DNA of 64,000 nucleotides, from assembly GCA_947493325.1 (NCBI GenBank), contig CANLQI010000001.1:1255375-1319374 (forward strand), in the 5' to 3' direction. Source of the DNA: an uncultured Sphingomonadaceae bacterium (GTDB taxonomy: Bacteria > Pseudomonadota > Alphaproteobacteria > Sphingomonadales > Sphingomonadaceae). Every line of letters begins with the position of its first letter. Position 1 is the stretch's first letter. A program made the position numbers and the translations under genes. The notes below the pieces were generated by a model, which did not search any database, was not told where the DNA came from, and saw only the letters and a list, made by a program, of their open reading frames with translations. Shown here one piece after another: positions 59,860-64,000 of this stretch.

Positions 59860-61683
59860 CTATTCCACAGTGACAGATTTCGCCAGATTGCGGGGCTGAT
59901 CCACGTCCGTGCCTTTTGCGACGGCCACATGATAGGCAATCAGCTGCACCGGAACCGCATAGACGATCGGTGCGATCAACGGGTGTACTTCGGGCATTTC
60001 AATCGTGGCCAACGCACCCTCGCCCGCCGCAGCAATGCCTTTTGCATCGGAAACCAATATGACTTTACCGCCACGCGCCTGCACTTCCTGCATGTTCGAT
60101 ACGGTTTTCTCAAACAGCGGACCTGATGGCGCGAGAACGATCACCGGGACATGTTCATCAATCAGCGCGATCGGGCCATGTTTCATTTCACCCGCCGCAT
60201 AACCTTCGGCATGTATATAGCTGATTTCTTTCAGTTTTAATGCACCTTCAAGCGCCATTGGGTATTCCGGGCCGCGGCCCAGATACAATACATCGCGCGC
60301 CGGGGCGATAAGATGCGCCATGGCCGCAATGTCATCGTCATGCTCCAAAGCCGCGTTCATGGCTGCGGGTGCTTCGGCTAAGTGCTCGACGATCTCGCGC
60401 TCTTCATCTGCCGTAAGTTTGCCTTTGTCACGTGCAAGATTAGCGGCAAAAGCGGCCAGCACCGCAAGCTGGCAGGTAAACGCCTTGGTTGACGCAACAC
60501 CAATTTCAGGGCCCGCATGTGTCGGCAACAGCAAATCGGCTTCACGCGCCATGGAACTCGTCGGAACATTTACGACAACGGCAATTTTCTGGTTTTCGGC
60601 TCGCGCATAGCGCAACGCAGCCAGAGTATCAGCTGTCTCGCCGGATTGGCTAATAAACAATGCCAAGCCGCCGTCTTCCATCACAGGTTCGCGGTAGCGG
60701 AATTCAGATGCAACGTCGAGATCCACGGGAACGCGCGCAAATTGTTCAAACCAGTATTTGGCCACCATGCCCGCATAAAAGCTGGTGCCGCATGCAACGA
60801 TAGTGATACGGCGGATTTCCGACAGATCGAAGTCCATATCAGGCAGCGCCACCTGCTCTTCGAGTGGGCGCAGATAACTTTGTAGCGTCTGCGCCACCAC
60901 AATCGGCTGTTCAAAAATTTCTTTTTGCATGAAGTGGCGGTGGTTGCCCTTTTCAATAGCCTGGCTCGACGCACCGGAAATGGTTATTTCGCGTTCTACT
61001 TCATTGTTGTCCGCGTCATAAATCTGCACATCGCTGCGTGAGAGAACTGCCCAGTCACCTTCCTCCAGATAACAGATTTTCTGTGTCAGCGGCGCGAGTG
61101 CTATAGCGTCCGAACCCAGATAATTTTCGCCTTCGCCAATGCCGACCACCAATGGTGAACCCAGTCTGGCACCAATCAGCAAATCATCATGGTCATTAAA
61201 CAGAATAGCCAACGAAAATGCACCGCGAAGGCGTGGCAATACAGCTTTTACGGCTTCAATCGGCTCCGCCCCGTTCTGCAATTCACGGTCGATGAGATGG
61301 CCGACAACTTCCGTATCAGTCTGACTCACAAAAATGCGGCCATTTTCCTCAAGCTCCTCGCGAAGTTCTTTGAAATTCTCGATAATGCCATTGTGCACTA
61401 CGGATACATCACCGGCCAGATGCGGATGGGCATTGTCCTGTGTCGGCGCGCCATGTGTGGCCCAGCGCGTATGCGCTATGCCAGCCAGTCCGCTGATAGG
61501 ATGTGATTTTACCCGTTCCACCAGATTGCTCAGCTTACCTTCGGCACGGCGGCGTTCCAATTTGCCATCCACCAATAAACATATGCCGGAACTGTCATAT
61601 CCCCGATATTCCAGACGCTTCAAACCATCGATAAGACGATCCGATACTTCTTCCGTCCCCAAAATACCGATAATACCGCACAT
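59860..61683 (-). CDS. glmS: Glutamine-fructose-6-phosphate aminotransferase (isomerizing)
   Basis: 607 residues. The N-terminal nucleophile Cys2 is in MCGIIGILGTEEVSD; two SIS domains follow (ACGTSFYAGMVAKYW, ISQSGETADTLAAL, STKAFTCQL). It makes glucosamine 6-phosphate for cell wall and lipopolysaccharide. It is transcribed after glmU with 6 bases between them, so the two hexosamine genes form an operon. It converges on purQ across 42 bases, where I see no strong terminator. Confidence 0.98.
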   Translation of the reverse strand: MCGIIGILGTEEVSDRLIDGLKRLEYRGYDSSGICLLVDGKLERRRAEGKLSNLVERVKSHPISGLAGIAHTRWATHGAPTQDNAHPHLAGDVSVVHNGIIENFKELREELEENGRIFVSQTDTEVVGHLIDRELQNGAEPIEAVKAVLPRLRGAFSLAILFNDHDDLLIGARLGSPLVVGIGEGENYLGSDAIALAPLTQKICYLEEGDWAVLSRSDVQIYDADNNEVEREITISGASSQAIEKGNHRHFMQKEIFEQPIVVAQTLQSYLRPLEEQVALPDMDFDLSEIRRITIVACGTSFYAGMVAKYWFEQFARVPVDLDVASEFRYREPVMEDGGLALFISQSGETADTLAALRYARAENQKIAVVVNVPTSSMAREADLLLPTHAGPEIGVASTKAFTCQLAVLAAFAANLARDKGKLTADEEREIVEHLAEAPAAMNAALEHDDDIAAMAHLIAPARDVLYLGRGPEYPMALEGALKLKEISYIHAEGYAAGEMKHGPIALIDEHVPVIVLAPSGPLFEKTVSNMQEVQARGGKVILVSDAKGIAAAGEGALATIEMPEVHPLIAPIVYAVPVQLIAYHVAVAKGTDVDQPRNLAKSVTVE

Positions 61684-61689
61684 ATTCTT

Positions 61690-63045
61690 TTAACCCTTAT
61701 TCTTTTTTGCAAGCATAGCGTCACGAAAACGCTTGGCCCAGCCTGCTTTTTCTTTTTGTTCCGCGCGCACCAGCGCCAATGCGTCGTCTGCTACATCCTG
61801 CGTTACCGTTGCGCCAGCCCCAATGATAGCGCCTTTGCCAATTTTGACAGGGGCGACAAGAGAGCTGTTGGAGCCAACAAATGCGCCCTCCCCGATTTCG
61901 GTGCGATATTTGAAATATCCGTCATAATTGCAGGTGATCGTTCCGGCTCCGATATTTGCGCCTGCACCAATATCCGCATCACCCAGATATGTGAGGTGGC
62001 TCGCCTTTGCGCCTTTGCCAAGCGTGGCTTTCTTCATTTCCACGAAGTTCCCGATCTTTGCGCCTTCTTTCAGAACCGCACCTAGCCGCAACCGGGCAAA
62101 TGGTCCTGCCGCAGCGCCAGATTCCATTGTGGCACCGCTCACATGACTGAAACCATGAATAGTCGCACCATCGGCAAGTGTGACGCCCGGACCAAAGATC
62201 ACATGGGGTTCAACAGTCACATCTCGGCCCAATATAGTATCATGGGCAAACCACACCGTTTCAGGTGCAATCAGCGTCACGCCCGCCGCCATGGCTTCGG
62301 CGCGGCGATGCTCCTGCCAGCTTGCCTCGACCTGCGCGAGTTCGGCGCGGCTGTTTACACCGGCTACTTCCCATGCATCTGCTTCAATGACCGCGCTGGG
62401 GCGCTTATCCCCGGCCGCAAGACCTACAATGTCCGGCAGATAATATTCACCGGCAGCATTATCATTTCCGACTCTGTCCAGTAAATCAAACAGATCGGCA
62501 GAACGCACCGCCATCAATCCGCTATTGCATAAATTGACAGCGCGTTCAGTTTCACTGGCATCTTTGAATTCGACCATCTTCTTGATAATGCCATCGCTAC
62601 CCGCAATAATGCGGCCATAGGCGGCCGCTTCATCCGGGCGAAAACCCAGGACGATTGTGCCTAAAGCGGCTTCCGTCTGTAATCGCGCAATCATGGCAGC
62701 CATGGTTTCTGTACGTACAAGCGGCACGTCACCATATAGAATCAGTACATCGCCATCAAAGCCCTTTAGCGCATCCTGCGCCATCTGCACGGCATGGCCT
62801 GTGCCAAGCTGCTCGGTCTGATGCGCAATTTCGATATCGCGGCCCGCAACACTTGCTTCGACCTGCTCACTTCGCGCGCCCACGACAACGACAGTCTTGG
62901 CCGCCCCAAGTTCGGCAACTTTATCCAACAAATGATGAAGCATCGGGCGACCCGCAATCGGATGCAGCACTTTATGTGTATCCGATTTCATCCGGGTTCC
63001 CTGCCCTGCTGCCAATATGATTGCAGCCAGCGGCCTGTTACGCAT
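61690..63045 (-). CDS. glmU: Bifunctional N-acetylglucosamine-1-phosphate uridyltransferase / glucosamine-1-phosphate acetyltransferase
   Basis: 451 residues. The pyrophosphorylase domain starts AAIILAAGQGTRMKSDTHKVLH, and the left-handed beta-helix of the acetyltransferase half shows repeated hexapeptides (IGNFVEMKKATLGKGAKASHL, GANIGAGTITCNYDGY). It makes UDP-GlcNAc for peptidoglycan and lipopolysaccharide. It starts 89 bases from gph, which is divergent. Size and domain order are normal. Confidence 0.98.
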   Translation of the reverse strand: MRNRPLAAIILAAGQGTRMKSDTHKVLHPIAGRPMLHHLLDKVAELGAAKTVVVVGARSEQVEASVAGRDIEIAHQTEQLGTGHAVQMAQDALKGFDGDVLILYGDVPLVRTETMAAMIARLQTEAALGTIVLGFRPDEAAAYGRIIAGSDGIIKKMVEFKDASETERAVNLCNSGLMAVRSADLFDLLDRVGNDNAAGEYYLPDIVGLAAGDKRPSAVIEADAWEVAGVNSRAELAQVEASWQEHRRAEAMAAGVTLIAPETVWFAHDTILGRDVTVEPHVIFGPGVTLADGATIHGFSHVSGATMESGAAAGPFARLRLGAVLKEGAKIGNFVEMKKATLGKGAKASHLTYLGDADIGAGANIGAGTITCNYDGYFKYRTEIGEGAFVGSNSSLVAPVKIGKGAIIGAGATVTQDVADDALALVRAEQKEKAGWAKRFRDAMLAKKNKG

Positions 63046-63134
63046 GTGTTTTCCCTCTTAAACTTTATTCAATAGTTGTCCCATGGCACGAAGGGCTTGC
63101 TTATTCCAGTCTGTTCAGGCCATGAGCGCGATCT

Positions 63135-63836
63135 ATGGCAAAATTTCCTTTTGATATTGTCGGATTTGATCTTGATGGCACGCTGTTGGATACAAGTGCA
63201 GAGCTTACCGCTTCGGTCAATTACACACTCAAAAAAGCAGGCAGGGAGCCGCTTACACAGGCAGAGGTCAGGCCAATGGTCGGTCTTGGTGCCAAATATA
63301 TGCTGGATATAGGTTTCAAGAAAGCGGGCGCAGTTGATGAAGATACGCTTAAAAAATATCTGCGTATATTATTGGAACATTATGGGGACAATCTGGGCAC
63401 TGCATCGCCGCCCTATGAAGGATTGTTGAACGCCATGGCCAAATTGGACGATCTGGACGTTAAAATGGCCGTTGTCACAAACAAGTTTGAAGGATTCGCT
63501 GTAAAACTTCTTAGTGAGGTCGGTATGATTGACCGTTTTAAATGTGTCATTGGCGGCGATACGATGGGCAAGGGTTTTTCCAAACCGCACCGCGCGCCTA
63601 TTGATGAAATGGTCAAACGCTGCGGCGGCGGGAAAGCAGTTTTTATTGGTGACAGCGTCTATGATGTAATGGCTGCGCATAGTGCCAGCATTCCGGCCAT
63701 CGCGGTTAGTTTCGGGTTTTTGCATCAACCTGTTGAAACCTTAGGTGCGGACAAGATCATTCATCATTATGATGAACTTATGCCCACACTTGAAACATTG
63801 ACGACATATTCACGCGATAAAAAGCCACTCGCATAA
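63135..63836 (+). CDS. gph: HAD-family phosphoglycolate phosphatase-like
   Basis: 233 residues. HAD motifs are FDLDGTLLDTS at the start, VTNKFEGFAVKLL (motif II region), and GDSVYDVMAAHSA (motif IV). The cap and length fit Gph, which removes phosphoglycolate arising from DNA repair, though other small-molecule HAD phosphatases are possible. A membrane-protein gene follows with a 28-base gap. Confidence 0.88.
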   Translation: MAKFPFDIVGFDLDGTLLDTSAELTASVNYTLKKAGREPLTQAEVRPMVGLGAKYMLDIGFKKAGAVDEDTLKKYLRILLEHYGDNLGTASPPYEGLLNAMAKLDDLDVKMAVVTNKFEGFAVKLLSEVGMIDRFKCVIGGDTMGKGFSKPHRAPIDEMVKRCGGGKAVFIGDSVYDVMAAHSASIPAIAVSFGFLHQPVETLGADKIIHHYDELMPTLETLTTYSRDKKPLA

Positions 63837-63864
63837 GTCCGGCCGGACTGTGTATAGGAGCGAT

Positions 63865-64000
63865 ATGGCACAAGAGATATCTCCCTTGCAGAAACCCGGG
63901 CGCATACTTCTGGCGGCAGCGATTATCATCACCGGCGCAATGGGAATTTCCTATGTCGGCAGCAATGTCGAGCGGTTTATCATCACGCTGTCGGCAGGTC
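63865..64000 (+). CDS. Membrane protein, cut off by the window edge
   Basis: An open frame starts at ATG 63865, with AGGAG at 63856-63860, and stays open to the right edge. The first 45 residues begin MAQEISPLQKPGRILLAAAI and hold one likely membrane helix (ILLAAAIIITGAMGISYVG). Too little is present to name it. It is probably cotranscribed with gph. Confidence 0.7.
   Translation, partial: MAQEISPLQKPGRILLAAAIIITGAMGISYVGSNVERFIITLSAG

Overview
The window is a piece of chromosome from an alphaproteobacterium, most likely a sphingomonad (Sphingomonadaceae/Erythrobacteraceae; Sphingorhabdus- or Sphingopyxis-like is my best guess). Supporting this are the gene orders rdgB-hemW, lppC/rsmI-yraN-gshB, rnhB-ccrM, DUF1285-nudix-cca and atpHAGDC, a CcrM-type GANTC methylase, split glycine dehydrogenase, three-gene pnt transhydrogenase, and the many palindromic spacer repeats. 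The genus is inference. By eye the base composition is even, in the mid-50s percent GC. I see no prophage, insertion sequence, CRISPR array, tRNA or rRNA. It reads as core genome, and I did not find a clear new system.

Layout. 1-12.6 kb: rdgB (end), hemW, xerC, the gshB-yraN-rsmI operon opposite an LppC-like lipoprotein, a transaldolase-family aldolase, a DUF4197 lipoprotein, priA, an unusual membrane-anchored trypsin-like protease, and ada. 12.8-17.8 kb: the F1 ATP synthase operon atpHAGDC, with a palindromic repeat between atpD and atpC and a strong terminator. 17.9-19.6 kb: a solitary CpaF/TadA secretion ATPase, tail to tail with a 68-residue membrane protein. 19.6-25.4 kb: a valine catabolic operon (mmsA, acyl-CoA dehydrogenase, 3-hydroxyisobutyryl-CoA hydrolase, enoyl-CoA hydratase, mmsB), with three spacers holding different long inverted repeats. 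25.7-30.2 kb: a DMT exporter, a DUF4126 protein, an acyl-CoA synthetase and two methyltransferase-like proteins.

30.2-35 kb: the glycine cleavage operon gcvT-gcvH-gcvPA-gcvPB behind a tandem glycine riboswitch. 35-37.6 kb: an NAD(P)-binding oxidoreductase, dgt and an Asp/Glu racemase homologue lacking the first catalytic cysteine. 37.6-41.1 kb: pntAA, a PH-domain protein, pntAB and pntB, preceded by a 41-residue cytochrome oxidase subunit IV. 41.2-44.3 kb: rnhB, ccrM and folP; the rnhB-ccrM spacer carries five GANTC sites. 44.4-51.6 kb: a lipoprotein PQQ-type sugar dehydrogenase, an extensin-like protein, a DUF1499 protein, an MFS exporter, a GNAT enzyme, and the DUF1285-nudix-cca operon. 51.7-64 kb: parC, two small proteins, purC, an M16 peptidase, purS-purQ, glmS and glmU, gph and the start of one more gene.

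The most notable features are regulatory and structural. Several distinct families of long inverted repeats sit in gene spacers, and one copy is read in frame through the N-terminus of PntB. The ccrM upstream spacer is rich in its own methylation site. A PH-domain gene is wired by a one-base stop/start overlap into the transhydrogenase operon.
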